Positions 9,689 through 19,300 are shown, counted from the stretch's first letter. The stretch is 31,108 bases of DNA from Nemertoderma westbladi (GCA_032718475.1 JAUCBJ010002459.1:1-31108), one strand, 5' to 3'. Numbers and translations are program-made. The notes: generated from the letters alone by a model not told the origin.

Positions 9689-10066
9689 TCATACGCAATT
9701 ACTACTGTACAGTACAGTACTATAATAGGCCTGCTGCATTGAAACTGCACATTGAGATGCTATGCCAGTTTGGTAAAAGTATTTGCCACAACCATGCAAT
9801 CCACAATTGGCAAGCCAAATGCCGCGTACATTAAGAATTCTATGCCGGCTTATCAACAAAGTTGCACCGCCCCAATTCCTATCCCCCATGACTTTCGCGA
9901 GATTAGCTGCATCTTCAAGGCCAGTGTCCTTTAGGAGGCGTCTTAAGAAAGTCATGGGCTGTCCTTCATGCTTATTTATTTTCTCTATGGGGCTACCAAA
10001 GCACAATATTGTGCGCAGTGTGGTCCTTATGTGTGGGGGCAGCTCATGCAGCCCTGTATAAACCAT
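9689..10066 (-). pseudogene. LINE-like ORF2 C-terminal tail
   Basis: A 125-codon frame lies wholly in the loop of the long inverted repeat. Near its centre it reads EGQPMTFLRRLLKDTGLEDA, then MGDRNW. The pattern G-x-P followed by a Leu-rich segment, DTG and DR-x-W resembles the extreme C-terminal tail of many LINE reverse transcriptases (from memory of the family; not searched). No RT or endonuclease domain is present, so it would be a dead fragment. A short spliced host exon derived from a LINE is an alternative. Confidence 0.35.
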
Positions 10067-10174
10067 AACCCAATGTTCTACTGCCTAGAATAATATCAAA
10101 TGTTAAGTCTACTCATCTAATACTGTTGGTGTAATAACCTTTACATGATTTCACCCAATTTCTCCATTCCTTAC

Positions 10175-10310
10175 AGCGTTTGGAACACTTTCTACTGTAC
10201 CTGCAAACTGAGTATAAAACTCTTACACTAGTTCGACCCCTATCTCCATTCCTTACATGATTTTTTACTACTAGTGTAAGGTTTGGGAATACGCCTCCGG
10301 GCCCCGAGTA
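10175..10310 (-). repeat. Long inverted repeat, right arm (inner part)
   Basis: Reverse-complement partner of 9444-9603. CCATTCCTTAC occurs twice in and beside it (about 10163 and 10248). It joins the outer right arm with only a few unmatched bases at 10311-10316, which shows that the two arm parts were once contiguous. Confidence 0.75.
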
Positions 10311-10316
10311 GGATTA

Positions 10317-10815
10317 AATAAAGAGGATTTGGTATTCAAAAATGTCATTATCGAAGGAATCATCTTTGCAGAAATCATCTAGGAACAATTATGATAAATA
10401 TATAAATTGAATTGAATATACTAAATTTTCTAACCTCTCTTTTGTGGTAGGTGTCAACTCCCTGTCAAGTCATTTGTTTGTGTCATATTTGAGTCATCTT
10501 CAATTGCATCTGTTGTGGTAGTCATGGTAACCTGTGATGGAGTGTTGTCTGAAATGCCATTTAGATGTCACTTGTCATTTTAAAGTGATTTGTGTCACAT
10601 CTTGATTGTTTTTTATCGGCATAAATATTTGTTATAAATTAATGAAAAATTGATGAAAAATAAAAATATTTCAAACATGGGTATATCTTTGGAACCATAT
10701 ACAGTATCACCGTTATAACAAAACAGGTTTAGCTCTCAGTATACCAAAATTTTCCAAAACTAATACAGTATTCAATAAAATGTGGCATATTGTCAATTAA
10801 AATAATCGTATTGTT
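10317..10815 (-). repeat. Long inverted repeat, right arm (outer part)
   Basis: Reverse complement of 7363-7866, with the same landmarks in inverted order and about 85-90 percent identity by eye. It ends near GTATTGTT at 10808-10815. No coding sequence is evident within it. I could not define a target-site duplication beside either outer end. Confidence 0.85.
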
Positions 10816-11686
10816 CTATAATGGTATTTTTCAATAGATGCGATGAATTTATATTGAGTTATTAGAATACTACAGCATGTTTGTTGTTTTACAATTTCCA
10901 TGACAACCGGTGATAACACCAAGTCAGCTACCGATTCAGATTTGTTATCATATCAAAATTAATGGCCAGAAGCTAGGTCTTCCCAAAAATATAAGTTCCG
11001 GGTGGTTACCAAAAAGTATCCCCTATGGTCGCTGGCCCATGGACTAACTGCGATATTAAGTGAAACTGAAGAATGAATCCCAGACTGTAATGTTCAATAG
11101 TCTACCGCTAGGGGGCGATAATGTTCTAGAACGTAAATTGCTTGTCATTTTCTTAATTCCTGTCTGTTTGTTTTGAAATTTTGTAGACACCTTCTACAAT
11201 ATAAAATTATACAGGAGAATGAATCCTAGACTGTAATATTCAAATGTCTGCCGCTAGGGGCGATAATGTTCTAGAATGTAAATTGCTTGTCATTTTCTTA
11301 ATTCCTGTCCGTTTGTCTTGAAATTTTCTACACACTTTCTACAATATGGGTGGGACAAGGTGGACAAACATCTACAACACTCCCAATAATGAATTCAAAA
11401 TACTAATAAATTCAAATTTTGTTAAAACAAAAATTTTTTGAAAAAAGTTATATTTAACAATAACATTGACTACTGTATATAGTAAGAATTGCTATGATAT
11501 TATTAATATTTTTTAAAATTATTTTGAAAAGAGCTACCCGATTCACCTTCACATAAATCTCTATAACTTTTTTTGGAAATAGATATTGAGACACCGTTTT
11601 TTTTTGTTAAAATCTCTGGAAAATTCTGCATTTCATAGGCCTAATAACTCAAAATCGACCTCCGGTGACATAAGGTCCCTTTTCTC
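10816..11686. other. Non-coding interval with a tandem pair
   Basis: No gene seen. The main content is the 146-bp tandem duplication at 11071-11347 and AT-rich DNA after it. Confidence 0.5.
11071..11347. repeat. Two tandem copies of a 146-bp unit
   Basis: The two copies begin GAATGAATCC at 11071 and 11217. They share the phrases CCGCTAGGG.GCGATAATG and TTGCTTGTCATTTTCTTAAT and differ at about ten positions plus small indels. This is a simple local duplication of non-coding DNA. Confidence 0.9.
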
Positions 11687-11878
11687 GTGGCCAGCCACGT
11701 ATGTAGAGAAAACCGAGTTTGTGTGTGTGATGACGTTACTGTCCAGACAGAAGCACATGTATTACTTAATTGCACTTTAACGGGAGAACTTCGAAACAAC
11801 AGCAGCTTAAATTTTTACTCTTTGTCTACGCAAATTGGCATGGAAGAATACTATAAACTTTGTAAATGTCTACGCTAA
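11687..11878 (+). pseudogene. LINE-like C-terminal zinc-knuckle remnant
   Basis: A 63-codon frame contains VCVCDDVTVQTEAHVLLNC, a C-x-C...H-x4-C arrangement like the cysteine/histidine motif after the RT domain of many LINEs (C-x2-C...H-x4-C), with one residue missing between the first two cysteines. A Leu- and Asn-rich stretch then runs to the end of the frame. Upstream frames are broken, and downstream a 44-bp duplication repeats the coding end. Similarity is by eye; a chance ORF is possible. Confidence 0.35.
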
Positions 11879-11912
11879 TGGGCACGGAAGAATACTATAA
11901 ACTTTGTAAATA
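11825..11912. repeat. Two tandem copies of a 44-bp unit
   Basis: Copies start TCTACGC at 11825 and 11869 and share GGAAGAATACTATAAACTTT. The first copy is the end of the LINE-like frame and the second repeats it beyond the stop, so the duplication postdates the coding sequence. Confidence 0.85.
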
Positions 11913-12506
11913 CATAACCGAGGTACTGGAAATATATAAGTAAGTACAATAGATACAACAATTGAAGAATGGTATTAGTATATTTATATTGAATTGTGAT
12001 TATCTATTTTTGGACGTTACTCCGTATAAAGTTAAAATTTATGTTATTATTGAAAATTATTGTGACTTTTATTGTGATGTTGGTGAATTATATATTTTGT
12101 TTATTTTGTATATTTTTGCGTTTTAATTAGTACGTCAATAAACATATATATATATATAGAATTTGTATGGTTATTGTAGGTAATAATAATTGTTTTTATA
12201 TATATTATATTTACAAATATACAATGAACTGTATTTATTCAAGGTTATTTTAAATATTGCTATAGTGCAATGGTGGTGCAAAGAATTAGGGGATCCAAAC
12301 TCAGGGAAAAGAAGCTGTTTTTGTTTGAATAAAAAAACAAAAGGTTTACTATGCTTGAGACAAGAGGTTGTTATTTATAGCAAGATATTAGCACTATTAC
12401 TATCATAAAATATATAGATCACACATAATTAAGCCAGTGCTATAAACTAAATAATTATGAGAATAAATATGTTTGAATAATATTTGTAGGGTTTGGTAAA
12501 GCAATA

Positions 12507-13032
12507 TTAATATGGTTTTGAATTCTTAAACATGTTCATGTTGTCTCCGACAGTGTTTGCCTTACTTATTTCTGCAATTTCTCGCTTTAATTTAGCAGAA
12601 TATTTAGGTACATCTTTACCGGATTCATTAATTATAAGGTTTCGACCTTCTTTAGGTATAAGTATATATAGTATAATAGGGAGGTGTTTCATTGAAATCT
12701 TCATAAGTTTCTCCTAGTAACATAAAACAATTGTGATCTTCAAAGTGTGCATCACGACATTTATTTTCGAGAAATTTAATTGTTTCAACATCATCTTTGG
12801 ATAAAACAGCGGCATTCCCTGACTGATTATGTTTAACGATAAGATCTCTATTTTGTTTCTTAGCCATTAACCGTATGGATAAATTATATTCAGAATTTTC
12901 ATGGTCAAAATCTAATCTGGCCAGTTCATCAGGAGTGAAGTTTAAGCCGGAAAAGAAATCAATAGATACTGACTGGAGGATAAGATGTATCATATTCCCA
13001 AAGACCAACCCTTTTCTCGCAACCAGCCACAT
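12507..13032 (-). pseudogene. Unknown minus-strand coding remnant
   Basis: Two overlapping minus-strand frames (13032-12652 and 12704-12507) read as one protein broken near 12680. The first includes NSEYNLSIRLMAKKQNRDLI, then AAVLSKDDVETIKFLENKC; the second includes SAKLKREIAEISKANT. The charged, helix-forming composition looks like real coding sequence rather than chance. I cannot assign a family. The plus strand is also open over 12875-13150 and shares a 27-bp stretch with the LINE-like remnant at 11.7 kb, so the coding strand of the right part is uncertain. Confidence 0.3.
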
Positions 13033-13213
13033 ATGCCTTCCCTTTATATGTATGTTGTTACAAAGCCTACTAAAGGGTCTGAGAGAAGAACATAACGATC
13101 ATGATTTAAAAATGATATTATTATGTGTTTTCAATAATTGTGAAATATGAGAATGTAGGAGCTTTAGTTGTTCTAAGAAGTAACGGGGTATGAAGAAATG
13201 GGAATGCTCTTTC

Positions 13214-13726
13214 TCAACATGGAGCTCCATCAGAGAGCAAGTTAACAACAATATAGGATTTCTTGAATTCTCCAATTTTATTCTCCATAACAGTTTGCAT
13301 TAGAAACCTTGTGTTCATCGCATTGAGTACGAATGAATCCTGTTCTTGAGTAAACACTGCATACTTATGAGGTTGGATTATCATAGAAAAATCCTGACTA
13401 GCCACTTTGAATGGTTGGTTGCTAACATATGTCTTCTTAGATAGAGCCATAATATAAGCAAATAAAATTTGTAATAAAAGTAACTGAAATATAAATATAA
13501 CAATATAATTAAATACAATGTTAACATCATATAGAATATGGATAAAATGATAAATTTGAAATTTTGTAGTATTTACATCTAAGTAGACCGACCAATCATG
13601 ATTGGGTGACTTATGTTGAGAGCCAATCAGCTCCGATGGTTTCAGCGGATAAAATTTGATTTGGGTAAATTTTTCAAGACAATGAATCATTAAATCAATT
13701 TCATGGATGATTGCGAGCATAATCAA
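13214..13726 (-). CDS. Uncertain ORF, 170 codons
   Basis: The frame is open but its middle is AT-rich and hydrophobic (IVIFIFQLLLLQILFAYI), more like translated intron than protein. The last 79 codons, from a Met at about 13450 (MALSKKTYVSNQPFKVASQD), look better. An acceptor-like ATTTCAG lies a short way upstream, so that part could be an exon. No family recognised. A chance ORF in AT-rich DNA is a serious alternative. Confidence 0.2.
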   Translation of the reverse strand: MIMLAIIHEIDLMIHCLEKFTQIKFYPLKPSELIGSQHKSPNHDWSVYLDVNTTKFQIYHFIHILYDVNIVFNYIVIFIFQLLLLQILFAYIMALSKKTYVSNQPFKVASQDFSMIIQPHKYAVFTQEQDSFVLNAMNTRFLMQTVMENKIGEFKKSYIVVNLLSDGAPC

Positions 13727-13917
13727 CCAGAGCGTGAAATTTGGTCTATACTAAGCAAAGTGATGACGTCAATGATAATAGTGAATGACAAGTCAATAAG
13801 ACGTCATGTCTGACAATGTAGGTGTTCTATACCATTGATTGGTTGATGATTCATCCAGTGCAATATGTCATACGCACCTTATTGGCTGCTTACTTTCACC
13901 AATAAGTAATTTAGAGC

Positions 13918-14790
13918 CGTCCGGAACCATATAGGGAGCAATTAAGAGCAATAGACCATATGGACCCATACAGGGAGCAATATGTAATATGCAATATGCA
14001 ATATGAGCAATATGATGCAATAGCGAGCAAAGGGGGCAATAGAGAGCAATAGGCCATATAGGCCAATAGGTCATATAACAAGCAGTAGGGAGCCATAGAG
14101 AGTAAAAGGGGCCATAGAGATCGATAGAGAGCAAAAGAAAGCTATAGGCCATAGGGAGCCTTAGAGTTTAATAGGGAGCCAAGGAAATCGATAGGGAGCA
14201 AGGATATCATTAGGGAGCAATAGGCCATAAGGAGCCATGGAGGGCAATAGAGAGCTATAAGGGTAATATAGAGCGATAGGGAGAAATAGGAGCCATAGAG
14301 AGCCATAGGGAGCAATAGGGAGCCATAGAGATCAATAGAGAGCAATGGGAGCCATAGAGAGCAACAGGGAGTAATAGAGAGCAATGGGAGACATAGACAG
14401 CAAAAGGGAGCCATAGAGAGCAATGGGCTATAGGGAGCAATAGGGAGCCATAGAGAGCAATAGGAGCCATAGAGAGCAATATGGAGCCATAGAGAGCAAT
14501 AGGGAGCCATAGAGAGCAATAGGGAGTAATAGAGAGCAATAGGCAATGGGAGCAATAGGGAGTCATAGAGAGCAATATGGAGCCATAGAGAGCAATAGGG
14601 AGCCATAGAGAGCAATGGGCTATAGGGAGCAATAGGGAGTAATAGAGAGCAATAGGCAATGGGAGCAATAGGGAGTCATAGAGAGCAATATGGAGCCATA
14701 GAGAGCAATAGGGAGTAATAGAGAGCAATAGGCAATGGGAGCAATAGGGAGTCATATGGAGCAATGGCCCATAGGGAGCTATAGGGAGCG
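13918..14790. repeat. Minisatellite with a 10-base unit
   Basis: About 870 bases of imperfect 10-base units alternate between AGCAATAGGG and AGCCATAGAG, forming a 20-base higher-order unit, with variants such as AGTAATAGAG and AGCAATGGGC. Longer blocks of around 100-180 bases recur within 14400-14760, which points to further internal duplication. The left end is less regular. The minus strand is open for up to 169 codons only because the units contain no stop in those frames. The array ends at a 20-base poly-G run (14794-14813). Confidence 0.95.
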
Positions 14791-14793
14791 AGT

Positions 14794-14813
14794 GGGGGGG
14801 GGGGGGGGGGGGG
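14794..14813. repeat. Poly-G homopolymer, 20 bases
   Basis: Twenty G separate the minisatellite from the 3' end of the Penelope-like RT, so on the minus strand the RT remnant leads into poly-C. Confidence 0.9.
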
Positions 14814-14842
14814 TTGATACAGAAACGGGCAAAAGCACACTA

Positions 14843-15364
14843 CTAACATAACACGAACCACACCGCGTTTGTATGACTCAGGGACGCATGCCCAGTATCT
14901 GTAGGCTTGCGGTACCACGCAGTTGAGAGTGCGTGACTCGTACGTGTCACAACCATATCGAGAAAGGACAAGCGACCCTGTTCCTCCAACTCAAGGGTAA
15001 ACTTGAGATTCGGATGGAGGTCATTGACCTCCCTCGACTTCTCAGTAGGGTTGTTACTTCCAACACTGAACATGTCGTCGACGTACCTCGTACAGAGCCT
15101 GGTCCCCACAGTGATCTGCGCATCGAACTGTGAGAGAAAGATGTTGGCGAGTCTGGGACCCAAAGGGGACCCCATAGCGACACCATGTTTCTGACAGACG
15201 TAGTTGCCATGGTGATCTAGGAATACAACATCCTTGGTAGCCAACAGCATCAGACGAATAAATTGGTCCTTGCTGATTGGCTGGGTGTCAGGATGTTGCT
15301 CATACAGTAGATCAGCAGAGAGCTGCACCGCCTCCCTCAGTGGGACCTTAGGGAATAAACTCAC
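14843..15364 (-). pseudogene. Penelope-like RT, palm and thumb part
   Basis: A 173-codon segment includes the RT palm. HGVAMGSPLGPRLANIF lies near residues 65-81 and the catalytic YVDDMF near residues 96-101. A conserved FLDMVVTR and then YRKPTDTG follow, matching the RT-to-thumb transition of Penelope elements. The frame stops after about 20 non-conserved residues at the element's truncation point. The true coding sequence continues upstream in another frame past a small repeat of TTACTAAAGAAA near 15415-15440. Confidence 0.8.
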
Positions 15365-15407
15365 AACGTCCAGTGAGTAGAGACGTTCCGTGGGTTCTAC
15401 ATCCAGT

Positions 15408-15641
15408 TCAGCGAGAAGTTTCTTTAGTAATTTCTTTAGTAAATATCATTCGTTTGGGCAGCACGTCCAACATATCTTTGAGGAACTCAGCGATGGGATG
15501 GTAAATGCTGCCGGGCATGGAGGTTATTGGACGTAGGGGGACACCAGCCTTGTGGACCTTGGCAAGGCCATATAGCCTTGGCGGAGTGGTATTCTTGTGA
15601 GGCAATAGCCTTGCGCAGAGTTCCTTACTCTCCTTCCCCAC
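15408..15641 (-). pseudogene. Penelope-like RT, fingers part
   Basis: A 77-codon segment holds PPRLYGLAKVHKAGVPLRPI and SMPGSIYHPIAEFL, the conserved finger motifs that distinguish Penelope-like RTs from LINE and LTR RTs. It is in frame with the upstream segment apart from one TAG. It loses the frame at a local 12-base tandem duplication. Confidence 0.8.
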
Positions 15642-15668
15642 AATACTAATGACCTCGTAACAAATAAC

Positions 15669-16130
15669 CTATGCCCTCAGACGGTAGATATCAATGCTAA
15701 CAACACTGGGACGACCTGGTGGGGGACCAAACTTAGTAGGGTCAGCAATACGCGTGTCAGCCCGGGCGAGGTATAACTCCTTCCTCATCACACAGTATCC
15801 ATTCCCCTTGTTGAACGGCACAGCAATCAATGCCTGGTGCTTCAGGTAATGCGCCATTGTAGCAACAGCATCAGACTGCCGGTGGAGGCGCATCAACCTG
15901 GCGTAATTGTGGGGATGGTGTGACACACTTACTCTATCAGCATCGGTGGTGTGGGTGAAATAGTCCACATGGGAGTAGAAGAGTGCGGTGTCAAACTTGG
16001 TTTTGGCCGGATTCTTGGCCCCAACTCTGAGCACTGACTGCACCATCTCAGACAACACTATCACATCTTCACACTGGACTGTGCCTTTGACAATAAGTAT
16101 AAGGGCATCCCTAGGCTCCCTGCCCACCAC
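15669..16130 (-). pseudogene. Penelope-like element, N-terminal segment
   Basis: The 153 codons upstream of the RT include LIAVPFNKGNGYCVMRKELY, a segment that in Penelope proteins precedes the RT fingers, and a His-rich stretch before it. It ends at the in-frame TAG at 15669-15671. Open sequence in other frames can be followed to about 16226; I see no start codon that clearly marks the beginning. Confidence 0.65.
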
Positions 16131-16226
16131 CTAAATTTTTCGTCATGGCCAGCCCTCCTCTGCTCTAGTTTACCCTCGCACCAGATGTGTGCCTGGTGGA
16201 CAGCATCCTCGAGCAGCTTCGTGTGT

Positions 16227-16891
16227 TCGCGCTTTTAGACCTTTAACAGTTTAACCCATTAATTTACGTGTCTTATGATGTCTGACAGCCCGTACAGATG
16301 AACACAGTCTAAGCCAGTCTAGCGCGGTGTATGACCCACCGGAGGAGGGAGACTGGATTCGATGGCAGAAAGTCGTAGGAACAAGACGTAGGATACTTTG
16401 TATTATTTGATCGAGCTTTACTATATAATCTCCAAACACTATGCTTATTTTAAGCTAAATACTGACAGTTCCTTTCAGATGCTGCGCTCTAAATACTACG
16501 CAGAGATATGACTTATACTAATTACAACGGGTGGTCATGAGAATGCACGCACAATGATTACATTCTTTAGGAATGTATAATTATTCGCTCGCACTCACAC
16601 AACTGACAATGGTACTGAAACACTCTAATTTGCCGACTATCACCAATTTTACTCGCATATTATAAGAACTTTAACTCACGTACTGTACGTTGAGGACTAT
16701 GAAACAGCATAAACTCATACAAACCACTGTTATTTGAACTATGCAATTGTGAATTGTAAACCCCTCCGCTCACCTCAATGATCATGAAAACCAGGAGTAT
16801 TCTCCAATCATTAACATTAATCAATATACGTAACAAATCGCAGTGTTATAACAATATAAACAATATAAATTACGCGGTATGCGTGCGACAT
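16227..16891. other. Non-coding interval
   Basis: I see no gene, repeat pair or motif between the Penelope remnant and the TTAA/poly-G boundary. The composition is AT-rich and mixed. Confidence 0.4.
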
Positions 16892-16895
16892 TTAA

Positions 16896-17756
16896 GGGGG
16901 GGTGGGGGGGGGGGGGGGGGAAGGCCAAAGAGCAACAAAAATTGAAATTTAAAATTTTTTTGTATCCCTCTAGCGGCGATTGGCGGAATTAAATATTTCA
17001 CTAAAAACATCACTAGTCCCTTAATATTAATCGAATTTTTTTGAAACCAACTTTTTTGGACTCAGCACCATTGTTTCTACAAAAATTATCCAGCCGATTT
17101 TTTAAATTATTAATTTTTAAGTAAATTAATTAAATTTATTAATTATAATTAATAATTAGTATTAAAAAAAAAAAATTAATAAAATTAATTAAAATTTTCA
17201 ATAATATTAAAAAAAAAATTTTTTTCGAAAAAGTGCTGGATAATTTTTCAAGATGTTCAAAAAACCTTTCAAACGAGCCATAAATTATCGAATTTGGGTG
17301 AAAAACGGCGGAGGAGTAGTATTTTGAAAAATGGAAATATCGTGAAATGTAATTCCGAGATAATTTGCTTTAAAATTTGAACCTTCCTGCTCAAACCTGA
17401 CTGTCTGTAGCAGGTTAATCGGTCAGTAATGTTTGACACTATGGCTTCATACAAACTCACGAAAATGATCAATATGGGGGGTTTTCGGGGTCGGTGATTT
17501 CATTTCTGACGTCAGTTTTAATGTTTGGTGGCATCTAATATGTCTGTCTGACAGCATGTCTGTCTGTCTGTCTTCTAAATTTTGACGGACAAACTGATAG
17601 ACGGAAAGACAGCGATAACTCGAGAACTAAAAAAGATCTCGCCAAACTGTTTCAAGATTTGAACTCCCCAATAAATTCGGCATCAGGTGAAATAGAAAAC
17701 CAAAAATGTGAAAATTTTACCAAAGGATGGGGTACCCCCCCCCCCCCCCCCCCCCC
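16896..17756. mobile_element. Candidate TTAA-flanked, G/C-run-bounded element
   Basis: TTAA (16892-16895) is followed by G7-T-G17, and 861 bases later C22 (17735-17756) is followed by TTAA (17757-17760). The ends are therefore inverted homopolymers inside a possible TTAA target duplication, as expected for a piggyBac-type insertion. Beyond the homopolymers the ends do not match. The interior is very AT-rich, with a near A/T-only patch at 17100-17230 and a short TGTC microsatellite, and it has no transposase. TTAA is common in AT-rich DNA, so chance is possible. Confidence 0.3.
17539..17573. repeat. TGTC microsatellite
   Basis: A short imperfect run of TGTC/TGTCTG units, interrupted by ACAGCA. 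Confidence 0.75.
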
Positions 17757-17760
17757 TTAA

Positions 17761-18386
17761 TCATCAGTCAGATGTCAGAAAGTAAGGAATGGACGAGAGA
17801 TAATTCATTGTGATCTGTAATTCCCTGACTATCTAGCCTCATGGTCTTTTGGGCAAAGTCAGAAAATGAATAAACACTCACACTCAAGGGCTGCAAGAAT
17901 ATTCTTGCCTCAAGTAGTTCACAAAGCATGAATCATATCGAACGTCGTAGAACGTATGGAACATGCAAGAACTCCCAAGCAGGGACCAGTTTCCATGCTA
18001 TCAACCCGTAACCAATGGATCCGGTAATGCACTCTATGGGGTGACGTAGGAGGGAAAAAGTACACTGATTGGACGGTGACTAACAAAGAAGTACATAATC
18101 AATAAGAATAATATCCAATGGCTGGTGATTTCGTAATCTGAGCATTTGGGATTTCTGTGGGAATGTAGGGGAAAGTGTTATACTTGGAATAAACGCCGGA
18201 GGGAGTAAGTTTACATCAGTTCATAAAATACAAAGTTCTTGAGAGTTTTTCAAGGGTTTAGAGTAACCAGCGCATTGTGTAAAATGGGGACATTTTGGCC
18301 ACAAAAGCTTTAACACCGCTCCCAGAAAAAGGGATTTAGGTCTATAAAATATACATAGAGTCACAATTTCTTAATATTATAACTAC
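17761..18386. other. Non-coding interval
   Basis: No gene or repeat supported. It would be the 3' flank, or 3' UTR, of the ORF at 18387-19019. Confidence 0.4.
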
Positions 18387-19019
18387 TCAAAACAATCGAT
18401 CTTTCTTTCTGGGATGACATTTACGTAGTTTCTTGAACAATTGGGAGGTGGTTGTCTTCTTCCCGGCGCTACGAGCCACTTTACTCAGAGGACTATAACT
18501 CCTCGGGGAAGGGTGCAATACAATTGCATCAGAAGGCTTTGGATTGCGGTTGGTGTATCCGCTGGTCGAGGTAACTGGTTGGTCGAGATAAGTCTCTCGC
18601 AGGAACTCCAGATATTCGTAAAAGTTCGTGTGTTTATCGGGTTCTTCCACATCTTCTCTTTCGAGCTGATTTCTAATACAACTTTCATGCTCGATACGCG
18701 GTTTGTCGTTTCGACTCCGTTGTGCGTGAAACTTAAATAAAACCATCTCTGTCTCTATATCCAAGGCATCAGTATCGTGTAGGTTGATAGGAAGACCAGT
18801 AGTTAAGAAATCCATATACGTACCATCATGATGCATATAGCGCGAGGTGAATTTTCGATAATCGAGTTCTCGTTTAAGTTGTTCCTCGGTCATCGGTGGT
18901 TCGATGTAACATCCATCATCTTGACTAGCGTCACCGCTCAACAAACTATTGAGAAATGCTTGTAGAGGTTGCGTATATCTCTCATTAATACCAAGGTATT
19001 CCTCTATCAATTCAGTCAT
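18387..19019 (-). CDS. Unknown protein, intact 210-codon ORF
   Basis: An uninterrupted frame from ATG (19019) to stop encodes an acidic protein with a basic tail. It begins MTELIEEYLGINERYTQPLQ, has aromatic and acidic stretches (RYMHHDGTYMDFLTTGL; TNFYEYLEFLRETYLDQP), then a Ser/Pro-rich linker and a Lys/Arg-rich end (FKKLRKCHPRKKDRLF) that could bind nucleic acid or act as a nuclear signal. It is the only long undamaged ORF in the window. I recognise no domain. About 280 bases upstream lies an LTR-like repeat in the same orientation, so it may be the first ORF of a non-autonomous or unclassified LTR element. A host exon is the alternative. Confidence 0.55.
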   Translation of the reverse strand: MTELIEEYLGINERYTQPLQAFLNSLLSGDASQDDGCYIEPPMTEEQLKRELDYRKFTSRYMHHDGTYMDFLTTGLPINLHDTDALDIETEMVLFKFHAQRSRNDKPRIEHESCIRNQLEREDVEEPDKHTNFYEYLEFLRETYLDQPVTSTSGYTNRNPKPSDAIVLHPSPRSYSPLSKVARSAGKKTTTSQLFKKLRKCHPRKKDRLF

Positions 19020-19300
19020 TGTAGGGGAGTTTATAGAGTTTATAGGTAAGGCTAGCGAGCGTCGCTGCCTCAGAGGTTACCCTCCAACCTGCCCCCGGAC
19101 AGCCTGAGATCCTCAGAGCTGATGTACCACTGTCGCTATGTTTATGCCAACGGAGTAGCTAAAAAATGACAACGATAATCAGCGCAAGTCACTCCACTGT
19201 CCGTCCCAAGGGCTCCAAGATGCTTGAGATACTGGTCGCAGATACTTGAGATACTCGTACATAATAACACGTCAGTACTGATAAATGAATATAGCAGAAA
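19020..19300 (-). other. Possible 5' leader of the 210-codon ORF
   Basis: This interval lies between the ORF start and the LTR-like repeat. CTACA directly precedes the ATG. A direct repeat CTTGAGATACT(G/C)G(T) occurs twice near 19223-19258. I do not see a tRNA-complementary primer site that I would defend. Confidence 0.25.

Larger units (their letters stand above)
14843..16226 (-). mobile_element. Penelope-like retroelement, truncated RT
   Basis: Minus-strand coding sequence runs from about 16226 down to 14843. In order it shows an N-terminal region (HTKLLEDAVHQAHIWCEGKL near 16.2 kb), TTPPRLYGLAKVHK (the palm-entry motif typical of Penelope-like elements), SLFPKVPL, QKHGVAMGSPLGP and RYVDDMF, where YVDD is the catalytic site, then WYRKPTDTG. 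It is interrupted by an in-frame TAG at 15669-15671 and a frameshift near 15430. The C-terminal GIY-YIG endonuclease usual in Penelope elements is absent: the frame ends at 14843, just before poly-G and the minisatellite. This is a dead, 3'-truncated copy. Confidence 0.85.

Noticed and set aside
9541-10260. Independent small transposon with its own terminal inverted repeats around the LINE-like ORF
   Set aside because: The inverted segments are contiguous with the outer arms on the right side, so they are simply the inner part of one long inverted repeat.
13868-14918. Minus-strand ORFs of 80-169 codons rich in Leu, Tyr, Ser and Ala
   Set aside because: They are translations of the 10-base minisatellite and change with the repeat phase; no independent protein signal.
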